NCBI GenBank assembly: GCA_977006965.1
Contig: OZ345382.1
Location: forward strand, 1-64,000
Reading direction: 5' to 3'
DNA: 64,000 nucleotides
From: Phymatolithon calcareum
Lineage: Eukaryota; Rhodophyta; Florideophyceae; Hapalidiales
Part shown: positions 42,919-53,059 of the stretch, piece after piece
How the letters are laid out: each line of letters begins with the position of its first letter
Position numbering within the stretch: the first letter of the stretch is position 1
Position numbers and translations under genes: made by a program
The notes under the pieces: generated by a model
The model's input: only the letters and a program-made list of their open reading frames with translations
What the model was told of the DNA's origin: nothing
The model's database searches: none

Positions 42919-44314
42919 GTATAGAGGGTATGTTTTCATTTTAGAAGCCCTCAACGCCGGCACACGCCAACACCAGAGCAGCTTCTCATTTTCTGTAACC
43001 CTTCCGGGAAAGACTACAACGTATCACCTCCATCATCACACCATCATCTCCTCTTTCACCTCGATTTCTAGCATCATTGTTCATAGCTTGTATCACTTTC
43101 TCTTCTCCTCTGTCATCCATCTGTGGTTGCGTTAGGTTGAGTTGAAGGGTTTCCAGCAGCATCGTTGCTAGTTCGTCGTAGTTTTCGAAATACGCCGAGG
43201 GGTTTCGCGGGGGGAAGCGGCCGAAAAACCACTTGACTGCCCGAAGTCTGTGTTATCTCAACTTGATTTGGAGTAAGAGATTTTGATTCTCGTTCATATC
43301 CACAGCGATTTTTCGTTTTTTGACTTTGTCCGTCGCGCTCCAGTATATTCGCATTTTCTCATCTTTGTAGGTGGCCTTTCCGTCCACGGCCCTCTTCGCT
43401 GGGTCGTTCAACAGTTCGTGATTTTCGAGGTATCGGATGTCCCTCTGTGCCTGTGCCAAGTCCTCATGCTTGCCTTCGTAGTTCATGCTCTCCTTCAGGT
43501 TCCGCTTTGCATGCAGAAGTCGCAACGCAATGTGCTCTCCTAATTTCATGCGTCTCAGCTCTGGTGGTGTGATTCTGCACAGCGTTCGCATTCGATAATT
43601 ATTCCGCTTGGCAAAGTGGCCAAATATAAGGGAGTAGAACAGTCCTTCTACCTGGTCCACATGCGTTTGAATGGACTTCGACCACGGCGTTTGGTGCAGT
43701 GCGTATTCCCATCGCCAATGGAGCAAGGCCTTATAGATGATATGCATTTTGTTGTCTTCAGTCCTTTAGCTGTAACGACAATATCCCGGAGGGCAAGGAG
43801 TATACCTTTCGCTTTGGAGAGGCGTTTCAGAGCAGCGTTGTCTGTTACGCCTATGTTGTCGATCCTTGTGCCGAGGTGTTTCAGTCAGCGCGTTTCGTGG
43901 AGCTCGGACCCCGCAAGTCTGAATTTGCGCTAGAAGAGGCCTGGGTATATTAGAACCTCGCCTTTTCCTTTTTTGGTATTCCACGCCATGCCAGTCTCTC
44001 TTACCCAGCTTGTCGCCGCATCTAGCAGCCATTGCATGCCATCCGAATTTTTAGCTTGTAACTGGACGTCATCTGGAAACAGGATTGCCGGGTACGTTGA
44101 TAAGCGCGGTGACACTCCCGCGACTTTCAAGGCAAACGTGTCCATAAACATGTTGTAGAGACAAGGACTCAGGGTAGAGCCCTGGGGGCTTCGCGGTCAA
44201 TCAGGAGCCCTTGGTTATCCTCGCCTCCGGCTGTAGTGATCCACTACGGCTTCAGTAGGTACTTGACCATCTCTGTGATATCTTTGGGTAGGCATGACTT
44301 GACCTTGCGTTGGA
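42919..44314 (-). mobile_element. 5'-truncated LINE (family C), probable 9-bp target duplication
   Basis: Same family as 28592-29946; the 3' UTR TTTTAGAAGCCCTCAACGCCGG is shared. Candidate duplication GCGATAAAA at 42910-42918 and 44315-44323. Frames on the - strand cover the RT (FMDTFALKVAGVSPRL, AILFPDDVQLQAKNSDGMQW) and thumb/C-terminus at 43253-43747 (ALLHWRWEYALHQTPW). Frame breaks are present near 43750 and 43890. FADD reads FPDD, so the catalytic box is mutated. Confidence 0.85.
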
Positions 44315-44323
44315 GCGATAAAA

Positions 44324-44730
44324 TAATAACAGCAATGCATCTCAGTGGAAGAGCATTATGATACGGGCTGCACGGCTATCCTACTACTGTACAGTAGTGT
44401 AGAGTTGCCTCTCGCGATTGAAGACAAAGATAAAATTCTGAGCAAGAGACCAAGGGGCTTCTGAATTCCGAGTTGAATGTCGCACGCCAAATACGGAGCG
44501 GCAGCCAAGCGCCACCTGGAGATCGAACCCAAGAACCTAGCAAAGTATGAACTGGACTCCGGAGAAATGCTCACGGAAAACGCACTAGTCTCCCTACTAA
44601 TAGGAACAATAATGAATGCGTATTCCCGTCTGGGGCTACAAGTAGAGCTTCTATTTTTACCTCTATTTACATTAATCCTGTTGCTCGTCATTAGACGACT
44701 TCCTACTACACTACGGTGTCCCCAAAATTG
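44324..44730. other. Short stretch, nothing recognised
   Basis: An 84-codon frame at 44477-44731 has a hydrophobic end but no motif. Confidence 0.35.
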
Positions 44731-44850
44731 ATAATATTGAAACGAGGAGTCCCTGTATTAGGGACCAGTCGATAGACTACAATGAACATGTACGGAAAAG
44801 CTGCTGCTCCCGTACAGTATTAGGAGCTGCACAAGCACCAGTAGATTCTG
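44731..44850 (+). repeat. 3' UTR remnant of a LINE
   Basis: GAGTCCCTGTATTAGGG and the following GAAAAGCTGCTGCTCCCGTACAG match, on the opposite strand, the 3' UTR of the LINE at 48401-48603. No coding part. Confidence 0.55.
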
Positions 44851-45039
44851 GAAGCTGCCAGTAAAGCAGAACGTGGCAGAAATGCCCTATCTCGCACCTA
44901 AAACTGGATTGCTACCGCCCTTGTGCTTCAAGTCGAGGAGGTATAAAACGTTGACCATAAAATGGTCATTCAGTATATTCCCACCCATGAGCATCTCGAA
45001 ACGCATAGAGCAGGTAGGATAAACTGGCAAAGATGCTAA

Positions 45040-45190
45040 CCAGGATATCTAGATGGGACTGTCGAAAGATGAGGTATCGCAGAGATGTACAGCATGTGGC
45101 GACTGTTGAAATTGCGCTTTCAGGATACGAACATGAAGGAGAAGACAGACTGGACACAGAAATAGGTCGCGTCGTTTGTAAGTCTAGAGT
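45040..45190 (+). pseudogene. LINE family A C-terminal fragment
   Basis: QHVATVEIALSGYEHEGEDRLDTE corresponds to RQHMATLENNLSGYDLKEDKRPDTE of the copy at 35571-35990. The domain start is lost. Confidence 0.6.
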
Positions 45191-45632
45191 ACATTTCAGA
45201 GGACAAAATGCTGAGCATTATTTAACATTCAGGGGGAAAGGTTTTCATACAAAGTGGAGCTACATTTCTATTTGAACTTGTCTCCGTTTGGAAGCCTTCA
45301 AATTTTCAGTCGCTTCATGTTATATTCTTTTATTTTAAACTGCGGAGCCTGGGTCAATTCTACAAAAACAAGTTCCAATTATTTTTAAGGCTCCATTGGC
45401 ACTCTCATTTTCAGAGAAATCTATACGTGGGAATATAATTGAATATCAGGAGACTGATTCCAGACTTTGTCCAATGCCAGTGACCTCAGAAACTTCGCTT
45501 TTTCCGCGGTCTTAATATTTGAGCTGTCAATCTTGATAGATGAAATAGCGTATCAGATATGAAGGGGACATACCATTCCATATATACATAGCTCTATCGA
45601 TCTCTGAATGAAACATTAAGTCCAAAGCACTC
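45191..45632. other. Upstream region of the 45.6-kb ORF
   Basis: AT-rich. CATATATACATAG at about 45580 could serve as a TATA box about 50 bases before the next ATG. Confidence 0.35.
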
Positions 45633-46349
45633 ATGGCGACGAAGAACTTGGTGCTCCAATGGGAGAGGCGCATCAAGGAATCTACAGGGGAGACTACCTC
45701 AAACTTGGAGCAAGCGGAGAGCAAGGATAGAGCGACAAATAGCGACGAAACCGAAGTTGCGAAGTGCTCCGGCACTGAAGCCAAAGTCGCAGTTCACGAA
45801 GGGTCTAATATAACGGGTAGCCTATCACGGCGTGCTGCGGATGCCTCCGCTACTCCTGATGATACCGGCAGTTGTGGAAATCTCTCAGTGACTACTTCTT
45901 GTGCTGCAGAATTCCCAGTTTTCATCGAAAAAGAAGCAATCATTCCCGACCTTGCAACTTCATCCACGAATGATCGTCTGGCAAGCACATGCAAATTACC
46001 GCTTCGTGCCCCAACTTTCCCGCAGATCGACCTGAGCGAAGTCATGGAACCCCAGACGCTACGGCACATCTCGAGTGGCGGTATGAGGGAACTTGCAGGG
46101 ATGCACACGCAGAAGACAAATGTGGGAACGGGAACGGACTCTATCATCGCAATGGACGATGCAAGTGCTCCTAGCTCTGCTAGTCAAGCCATTCAGAGCG
46201 AGACTGGTGAAAGCAAGGAGAGAACACATGCGCGAGATGCTCCGACTGCACCAACTCGAAGAAGGAATCTCCTTAGGCATGGAGAAAAACCAAAATTCTT
46301 CACTTTCAGAGGCGCGTACGGCAAACGCCAAGTCGACGATGATCCCTAG
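45633..46349 (+). CDS. Hypothetical 238-aa Ser/Thr/Glu-rich protein
   Basis: ATG 45633 opens MATKNLVLQWERRIKESTGE. The rest is low-complexity, Ser/Thr/Ala/Glu-rich and probably disordered, with a basic end RRRNLLRHGEKPKFF. No TM segment and no known domain. A TATA-like sequence lies about 50 bases upstream, and the stretch is free of stops in a region of otherwise short frames. It is at best a lineage-specific protein, and a chance frame cannot be excluded. Confidence 0.45.
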   Translation: MATKNLVLQWERRIKESTGETTSNLEQAESKDRATNSDETEVAKCSGTEAKVAVHEGSNITGSLSRRAADASATPDDTGSCGNLSVTTSCAAEFPVFIEKEAIIPDLATSSTNDRLASTCKLPLRAPTFPQIDLSEVMEPQTLRHISSGGMRELAGMHTQKTNVGTGTDSIIAMDDASAPSSASQAIQSETGESKERTHARDAPTAPTRRRNLLRHGEKPKFFTFRGAYGKRQVDDDP

Positions 46350-46766
46350 AAGTTTCTATGAACGCTGATTTGTGAGATAGTTGATAGGATCGCGGAACCT
46401 TGGGCTATGCGTGCCAACGCAGTACGCATGCTTTTCTTTTCTATTGGAGAGGGCATTAATCTTAAATTAACGCTTGAATTTACCCTCGAATATACGTTTA
46501 TCGTTCAATGACTTTAGTATCGCTATGGGATTTTCCCCGCACAGATCCTTCTACCTGGTGCAAAACGTAGAGTTTTTGCTCCATACTGTTGCGCGCTCTC
46601 AGGGTTGGCAAAGTAGTCGGCACTCGCTCTCGCCAATTTTGGCTTGCTTGAAATGAGACCCTTTACTCGCTGCGACGAGCGGTGCGTTTTAAGCTATCGG
46701 ATTCTCCAACTTACTGGCTAGGGGTTGCATATCACACCCCACGAATACCGACACTATCATATCAAT
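46350..46766. other. Intergenic stretch, nothing recognised
   Basis: No frame with motifs and no repeats. Confidence 0.4.
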
Positions 46767-47060
46767 GTCAGTTCTAACGGCTAACGTGATACGCGCATGC
46801 CAGTCAGTGTTCCAACTTGGCGATCTCTTCGGCCTCGCCTCCTGCGATGTCAGGTCTATCGCTGTCCGGTCTAACGGCTACCGCGATACACATGCGCGAG
46901 TCAATGACCCAACTTGTCGATCTCTTGGCGCCTCCCGTCCTGTGATTATTTCCACTGTCGGGTCTGTCCGCTATTACGAGCTGACACTTGCAGGTGGCCA
47001 CCCGACATGGTCGCTCTATAGGATCTCCTCTATGTCGTGTGCTGTCAGTGTCTTTCTTAG
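46767..47060. repeat. Tandem repeat, about 97-bp period
   Basis: Units start at 46767 and 46864 (GTCAGTTCTAACGGCTAACG versus GTCCGGTCTAACGGCTACCG) and align over their length, including CCAACTTG.CGATCTCTT. A third unit from about 46961 is more diverged. Frames through it look like Arg/Asp-rich repeats but have no gene support. Confidence 0.7.
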
Positions 47061-47099
47061 CCTTCTTGTTCCGCCATTGACCGAACTCACATTTGCCAG

Positions 47100-48386
47100 C
47101 CACTGTCTTGTTTGACAACAAGAGACACATACACTACAAATTCAGATTGCCAGTGAGATGGCAAAATACTCCTTGCGTCAATGATGAAAGTATACAGCAA
47201 TAGAACGACATTCGGCTCGGGAAGCTCAGTCTTTTTCTTCCTCTTTTCAATCTACACTTTTTCGAGCACTTGCCAGACAGAGTCACATTGCTTGACTTGC
47301 CAAGATTGCACATCCTCCCTATCAGATATTTTATATGGTTCGGGATTTATAGATATTGCCGATGCCTTTTGCAGCCACCCATGTCACTGTCTACTTTGTG
47401 GGTAAGCGACGCAGCATTTACGCGATGGCGAATTATAAAGCTTTTGTCTCACTGGAATGTTGTTGTCGTGGCCATGGCAAATACCCCCGATAATGGAAAG
47501 TCGACAGCCTGGTCCACTCTGTTCACATCCCCATCATGTCTTGTTGCACCACGTGGAAGGACTTTTCTTTGACCGGTTGCTAGATACTTCGAGCGTTGCC
47601 AGCCGGTGCTGTCGTGACAAGCAGCGAAACCCCGAAACCTTGAGACGCAGTACCTCAGTACGCCGGAGTAAATTTAGTAATCTGGACTCTCGGCGTCCAT
47701 GGCGACAGGTGCATGGCATATTCCAAAAATCACCGGTTTTTTTCCACTATTTGTTAGATTGTCCACTAGTCGTAGAAGGCCAAGTGGGAATCTTCAAACT
47801 ACTGATTTCCATACACTGGTGGCTGAGACCTGGAGAAGCTATGCGAGAATAGTCTCTAGGGCAACCACGAAGGACTTAACGAGGTGGAGCATATTTCCAA
47901 CCTATGCGGCTAACCGGGAAGCGGTTTACAATGTGAGCATGTTCTCGTGAAGATGATTGATGTCTTCAAAATAGCAGAAAGCTCTTAAGAGAGTATTTGC
48001 TGTGGTGCGTGCTCTGCACTGGCTACCGGATCTCTTGATATACCGTGGCACAACTATAGTGGCCCAATCTGTGCACTTGTTGTTCTCGTATCCTTGCGCG
48101 ACTCGTCATGACGAGGCGCCTATGTCAGTGATACCATTTGCGGCTTTAGAAAGTACGTTGCAAGGTACCTAACGGGCCCTACGGTGGTACGTCCGCTTCG
48201 GGATATATACTTCCTTCCCAGATTGTGTCTCCCAATCGTCCGGCTCTGTGTTGCGTCTCTACCTTGTAGTGAGGCTTGAATTTGACGACCTGCGAGATCT
48301 TCTATGCCTCTGGTGTCGACGCTCTTCTGAGAACCTTCACACACAGAGTTGAGTGGTTGTTCGTTCGAAATGCTTTGCCAGCCCAA
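47100..48386. other. Gene-poor stretch, nothing recognised
   Basis: Several overlapping frames up to 131 codons (47457-47852) without any motif. Possibly a decayed element. Confidence 0.35.
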
Positions 48387-48400
48387 TGCTACGGAGTGTT

Positions 48401-48603
48401 TTTTTGCAACTGTTTAGTTGTTTATTTGAAAGCCCTCATTAACGCTCCTAAGACTGTACTGGAGCAGCTTTTCGTAACTTGTTCATTCTAGTATATCGCC
48501 TGGCCCCTAATACAGGGACTCGTCGTTCTCCATAACCGAAGGACACTGGGGATTCCCGAGTGATCCCTCACCTCAGCACTATTCCAGCCTGTCGAACCTT
48601 ATC
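48401..48603 (-). mobile_element. Very short LINE insertion, 14-bp target duplication
   Basis: ATGCTACGGAGTGT is repeated exactly at 48387-48400 and 48604-48617. The insert is only 203 bp. Its 3' part (T-rich start, TTTATTTGAAAGCCCTCA) is LINE 3' UTR. Its 5' 61 bases match 35465-35525 reversed. It is internally deleted relative to the copy at 35418. Confidence 0.88.
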
Positions 48604-48617
48604 ATGCTACGGAGTGT

Positions 48618-49457
48618 GCTAGAGCTATCAGCCTCGTAAAGCTATCCGCATCTGTAGACATATGAAAATAGAACCATTATGTTCACCATTGCGTTTGCAA
48701 TCGACGGCTTGTCAATAAATCGGGACTCTAACTCCATAGCCAAACGGACCAATGCTGACCTGCCCTCAGTGCCATGTTCGAGTAAGTACCCGCGGCTCAT
48801 AGTTTCACTTTCATAAATTGTCTCTCCGATGCAGCGCAGATTCAGTTGCGCAGTACTGGGCAGATCTTCCTGTACGCCATCGAAAATGGATTTAGTTATT
48901 ATCGAGCCCTCGTTATCGTTCCAACAAAATATCGAATGAACTTTCTTCTTACATTCTGCGATACCGTGGCGAGTTGAGTATAAAAGAGTCTTTAACAAAC
49001 TTTCTGCGACAGCTCTTGTACGCCTGTACTATGATTTCGCTAATAGTGCGCTGCAAGTACGACGTGTTGCGATCAAGTTCAGTGGAGGTAAAAGTGTCAT
49101 CAGGCATACCAGTCGCGCGATTTTCGTACGTGCGTGCTAAGTCTAAAGGGATGCAGCTGCCACAAAGAATACCACCACCCTCAGCACCTGTCTCGAAGTA
49201 CTGTTGTTTATTGTAAAGGTGGCTGTCTGCCCAACTGGAGGTTATATGGCACCTTGCTTTCTACTCATGTTTCCTTTCATTCATTCCTTGAGCCTACTCT
49301 GTGTGGTTCAGGATTATGTTATTCGCTCGAGCTACTCTTCTTTCTTCGTCGCTTGTCCACGCCGTTAAGGACCAGAGGTAAGTTTTGGTACCCGACATTC
49401 TGGGTCGCAACTTCTAGCCGCATATTACTCCAGACGCAAGTCTGGAAATGGCAAAAG
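48618..49457. other. Gene-poor stretch, nothing recognised
   Basis: A - strand frame of 118 codons (48642-48998) shows no motif. Confidence 0.4.
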
Positions 49458-49678
49458 CTGTCCCAAACGTCTTTTTTATTCAAGTTTATTTAAAAGCCCC
49501 ACAGACTTCCGAAGATATGGGCGAGGCTTCCTCTGATGCTGCCTGCCTTTGTGCAGCTCACGAAACGCCCACTAGAATCGCGGACGGGAAAACTCAGGAT
49601 TCAAAGTAATCCTATCTCAGTCATCTACAGGATTGCTGGTGCTGGGATTCGACCGCTTTTTGCCTTGCCTTATACGAA

Positions 49679-50098
49679 TCAATACAGGCCTTCTTCGTTC
49701 TCCATGCGTTCTATGAGTGTCTTGCTAAATAGTAAGTGCTCATCTAGCGCCTTTTCTGCTTCTAGTCGTTTTTCTCCTTCTAGGTCGTACCCTGATAGCG
49801 TGCTTTCAAGAGTCTCCATATGCTCTCTGGCTCTTGTGCCGAATTCTTCGGCCATACTTGTTGTTGACACTTGTGGGAATCTTCCGCAGGCATACTGCAG
49901 TGCGAGTTTTCTATGCTTCACCTTGGGGAAGTTGAGTATTGCTGGCAATTCACTTGTCTTATCGTATGGAATCTTCCTTTTCCGCTTCGATTCAAGGCGG
50001 TCTCCTTCCATTGCCAGAAATTTAGATCGAATTGTTTGTGAAGACTGGTTTGTTTGGATATGCTTTGCAGCTTCACCAAACGGCTCTCTGGTTTCCAT
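49679..50098 (-). CDS. LINE family A C-terminal domain, second copy
   Basis: A 139-residue frame, closely similar throughout to 35571-35990, including MEGDRLESKRKRKIPYDKTS, CGRFPQVSTTSMAEEFG and the helical end LLFSKTLIERMENEEG. The shared frame and mostly conservative differences suggest the domain was under selection while the family was active. The copy belongs to a dead element. Confidence 0.7.
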   Translation of the reverse strand: METREPFGEAAKHIQTNQSSQTIRSKFLAMEGDRLESKRKRKIPYDKTSELPAILNFPKVKHRKLALQYACGRFPQVSTTSMAEEFGTRAREHMETLESTLSGYDLEGEKRLEAEKALDEHLLFSKTLIERMENEEGLY

Positions 50099-50413
50099 CG
50101 CGGCGATATCTTTCCTTGTGTACTACAATTCATGGTTGTTTCTGCTTTCGGGCACTTCATTTGGATACGTAAGTTCCTTCTCCTTGTTCCTTCTCAGCAT
50201 TTTGAAAGCCAACACTTCTCGACGATGTGGAGCCGTCTGGATCCGGCGCAGGAGACGGAGCCTGTCCGTCCTTCCTCGGGCCAGTGGCCCGAATACTTGA
50301 TTGAAGAATGTTGCTTCTACTTCCTTGACGGCGTTTTGTACGTCTTCTGACCAGGGCGTTAAGTGCATTGCGTACTCCCAGCGTGGCTGTACTAGCGCCT
50401 TGTATATCTGAAT

Positions 50414-50739
50414 CAAAGCATTGGAATTATTTATTTATTTTTATTCTTTTCTCGAAAAGTGTCGAGAATAAATAATTTATTGTTGAACGCAGAAGCAATA
50501 AATTATTGTATTCAAGTTCAGTGAGGTATAAATAACTGGTTATTCCCCGAATTATTGGATCCTTCTTGCTACTTTCTGTCGCGATAGAATTACCGGATCG
50601 AAAAAATGAGGAGTCCGATACAATAATTGTCGCAACCACGACGATCTCAATAAATACAATAAATATGCGAGACTCAGGAATAAATTATTGGAACAATAAT
50701 TTAAATAATTACAATAGCAATTATTTTTCCAATGCTCTG
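50414..50739 (+). mobile_element. hAT-type MITE, copy 1 (326 bp)
   Basis: The 8-bp duplication ATCTGAAT is exact at 50406-50413 and 50740-50747. Ends are CAAAGCATTGG and CCAATGCTCTG, so the TIR is CARAGCATTGG. AT-rich with no transposase. A 70-codon frame present in both copies is probably meaningless. Confidence 0.92.
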
Positions 50740-50807
50740 ATCTGAATACACTTCTGTATACTTAACCCTTTCTTGAACACTCCCAGTGTACGCAACTCGT
50801 ACACGAC

Positions 50808-51134
50808 CAGAGCATTGGAAAAAATAATTGCTATTGTAATTATTTAAATTATTGTTCCAATAATTTATTCCTGAGTCTCGCATATTTATTGTATTTATTG
50901 AGATCGTCGTGGTTGCGACAATTATTGTATCGGACTCCTCATTTTTTCGATCCGGTAATTCTATCGCGACAGAAAGTAGCAAGAAGGATCCAATAATTCG
51001 GGGAATAACCAGTTATTTATACCTCACTGAACTTGAATACAATAATTTATTGCTTCTGCGTTCAACAATAAATTATTTATTCTCGACACTTTTCGAGAAA
51101 AGAATAAAAATAAATAAATAATTCCAATGCTTTG
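50808..51134 (-). mobile_element. hAT-type MITE, copy 2 (327 bp), inverted
   Basis: Reverse complement of copy 1, identical to my eye except for one extra A in an A-run near 50819-50824. Its own exact 8-bp duplication TACACGAC lies at 50800-50807 and 51135-51142. Together the copies form a hairpin with 326-bp arms around a 68-bp loop of LINE sequence. Confidence 0.92.
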
Positions 51135-51207
51135 TACACGACCGTCCTTGCTTTCTTTAGTCGTTGCATCATTAGCGTATCTGTAACTCCTCTGGGGTCT
51201 AGGGATA

Positions 51208-51239
51208 CTGCCCCAAGCGTCTGCTGATGCGTTGGTAAC
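51208..51239 (+). repeat. 3' end of a SINE-like element
   Basis: TGCCCCAAGCGTCTGCTGAT plus GCGTTGGTAAC matches the 3' end of the SINE-like copy at 37971-38004 with one mismatch. It forms the right flank of the LINE insertion. Confidence 0.6.
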
Positions 51240-51450
51240 TTTTAAATTAAAATCTTCATTTCTTCTTCTTGTCCACACCGGCTTTAGCATTATATTCTTC
51301 ATCGTGGATGTACACAATTTCCCCAGGCGTCCGAGCTTTTCTTCCACTTGCGATTGATTTCGTGGGAATCTTCCCAGGAACCATTGCGCGCATATGTTTC
51401 GGTGATGACTTCTTAGCTTGAGTGCCGCGTGTATCGCTCAGCGCCTGTCT
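51240..51450 (-). pseudogene. LINE C-terminal domain fragment
   Basis: In one - strand frame HRNICAQWFLGRFPRNQSQVE followed by KLGRLGKLCTSTMKN aligns with the RLLAVKWFFGRFP...NEIAEENLKTL domain of family C. The 3' end is AT-rich. Frames are broken. Confidence 0.5.
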
Positions 51451-51757
51451 CAAACGTTGAACAGTTTTACATATCGGTGGAATCTGATTCTGAACAGCTG
51501 CGCAAATTTCATTGGCTGCAGCTCCAGGTAATCGGCGTTGCCCGACTCTATGATACTGAAGGTTGCCGATATCTGCGATCTGGAGCTGGGCAAAGACGAT
51601 TTCTCCGTAAAAGTCCGGCGAAAGCAGTCAATGTATCCGTAAAGGGGTACAAGCACGGTTCAAAAACTTCAGAACATGACGCATATTTAGACTCGGTTTC
51701 AGTGCTGACGACCCAGAGGTAAGAAATCCAACACTAAATAAGATAAGCACAAGTGAG

Positions 51758-52891
51758 TCACAATGAGAACTGGGGATGAGACATACTCATGTGCCGGCGT
51801 AGCTGCGCCTTGACCTGAAACTTCGCAGGACACGCCTGCACAGAACATCTCCACGGTCGCTCCTTTCGATGCACAAGCTGATAATGTTTCTCAAGGTCCG
51901 CATTGTAAAAGAAGGAGCGGTCACATTCACGACAATCACGCCCGCGCTTACCATCATGAACAAAATTCACATGCCGCTGCAGTTTGCTCTTATATCTAAA
52001 CGACAAATGACACTGCGGACACACAAGCGCACCCCGCGTACCTGACCGCACAGTACTGCACGTGACAGTCGAAGCAACACCGCCAGGCCTGCAAATCCCG
52101 CTGCCACGCGCAACAGGCATTGGACGCGGCGGCAGCGGAGGTGGCGGGGATGACGAGATGACGGGCGGCGGTAGCGGCTGTACAACCGGAAGGTCACGCG
52201 TCGGATGCGGTCGTGGACGCAGCACAGGTCGAGGGGACGACGACACGGCGGGCGACGGCAGCGGTTGCAGCACGGGCATACCAACGGAAAGGGGCACATG
52301 CACGGGGCGCGGCGGTGATCGCAGTGGAGACCGTGGCGGAGAACGTGGTAGCGAGCGCGGCGGAGAGCGTGGCAGAGAACGCGGGGGCGAGGATGAGAAT
52401 GACGACCGGGTGAGTCCCGGAGAAAGGTCACGTGCCTGCGCCATGTGTAGCGCGGCGGCATGCAGCGCCGCCATGGCGCCGGAACGGTTAGGGGGACCAA
52501 TGGCCTCGTCGACTGCGGCGCGGTGCGCGGGCGAGGCGGCATCGTCTGTGGGCGGCACTGTGTGCTGCGGTGAAAGCGCGAGGTGGGGTTGCGCGGCGAT
52601 TGATGGCGGGGAGTGGTGCAATTGAAGCGGGACAGTGTCTTCGACGGCGAGCTTCATTTGGAGTGGCGGTTGCATTCCGCGTTCGAGACGTGCTAGGCGG
52701 AGTTCGACGATTTGGAAACCGGAGGCGGCTATGTGCTCCTTGAAGCGGTCAAGAGCGTTGAGGAAGTCCATCTCAACAGGATTGTTGAAGGTGAAATGCC
52801 GGATTAGCGAATGGATGGGGCTAGAACTTAGCAGGGCGCGGGGGTCGCGGTCGCGGTGTGGCGGGGGGAATTCTCGGGCAGGATGCGGCAT
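51758..52891 (-). CDS. C2H2 zinc-finger protein with Ser/Pro/Arg-rich linker
   Basis: First in-frame ATG is 52891 (MPHPAREFPPP, 377 residues); ATG 52771 (MDFLNALDRFKEHIAASGF) is an equally likely start because folded-looking sequence begins there. An N-terminal helical segment is followed by about 200 residues rich in Pro/Ser, including about six SPPRSLPR-type repeats. Three C2H2 fingers lie at the C-terminus: CPQCHLSFRYKSKLQRHVNFVH, written as C-x2-C-x12-H-x4-H, then CRECDRSFFYNADLEKH, then CSVQACPAKFQVKAQLRRH. A DNA-binding regulator in the nucleus is likely; its targets are unknown. High GC (strongly above its neighbours), no intron. Confidence 0.85.
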   Translation of the reverse strand: MPHPAREFPPPHRDRDPRALLSSSPIHSLIRHFTFNNPVEMDFLNALDRFKEHIAASGFQIVELRLARLERGMQPPLQMKLAVEDTVPLQLHHSPPSIAAQPHLALSPQHTVPPTDDAASPAHRAAVDEAIGPPNRSGAMAALHAAALHMAQARDLSPGLTRSSFSSSPPRSLPRSPPRSLPRSPPRSPLRSPPRPVHVPLSVGMPVLQPLPSPAVSSSPRPVLRPRPHPTRDLPVVQPLPPPVISSSPPPPLPPRPMPVARGSGICRPGGVASTVTCSTVRSGTRGALVCPQCHLSFRYKSKLQRHVNFVHDGKRGRDCRECDRSFFYNADLEKHYQLVHRKERPWRCSVQACPAKFQVKAQLRRHMSMSHPQFSL

Positions 52892-53059
52892 GTCTCTCGG
52901 ACAGAGTGTCGGGCAGACATAGATCACAATCAGTTGATTTACAGAATTACACTAGATTTGGATCATAAAGCTGCTTTGAATTTGGCTCAGTGGGAAATCA
53001 TGAATTTTCTGCCGCCTCGTTGAAGGCGTGGCAGGCGCAGCATGTTAGCGAGGGGATTC

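Larger units (their letters stand above)
49473..51207 (-). mobile_element. LINE (family A), interrupted by two MITEs, 15-bp target duplication
   Basis: Flanks CTGTCCCAAACGTCT (49458-49472) and CTGCCCCAAGCGTCT (51208-51222) match at 13 of 15 positions. The - strand reads, from the right, GVTDTLMMQRLKKART, then ELRTLGVFKKGLSIQK, then IYKALVQPRWEYAMHLTPW, and the C-terminal domain at 50098-49679 (METREPFGEAAKHIQ, LALQYACGRFPQVSTT). These parts join only when both MITEs are removed. The 3' end GGCTTTTAAATAAACTTG is the family A end. The element had inserted into a copy of the SINE-like repeat. Confidence 0.85.

Noticed and set aside
50427-51121. Two identical 70-codon frames in the hairpin
   Set aside because: They are the same MITE sequence in two orientations; identity reflects recent copying and not coding constraint.
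51967-52625. Long Gly/Arg/Ser-rich frames overlapping the zinc-finger gene
   Set aside because: They are shadows of the GC-rich, Pro/Ser/Arg-rich linker of the C2H2 protein.
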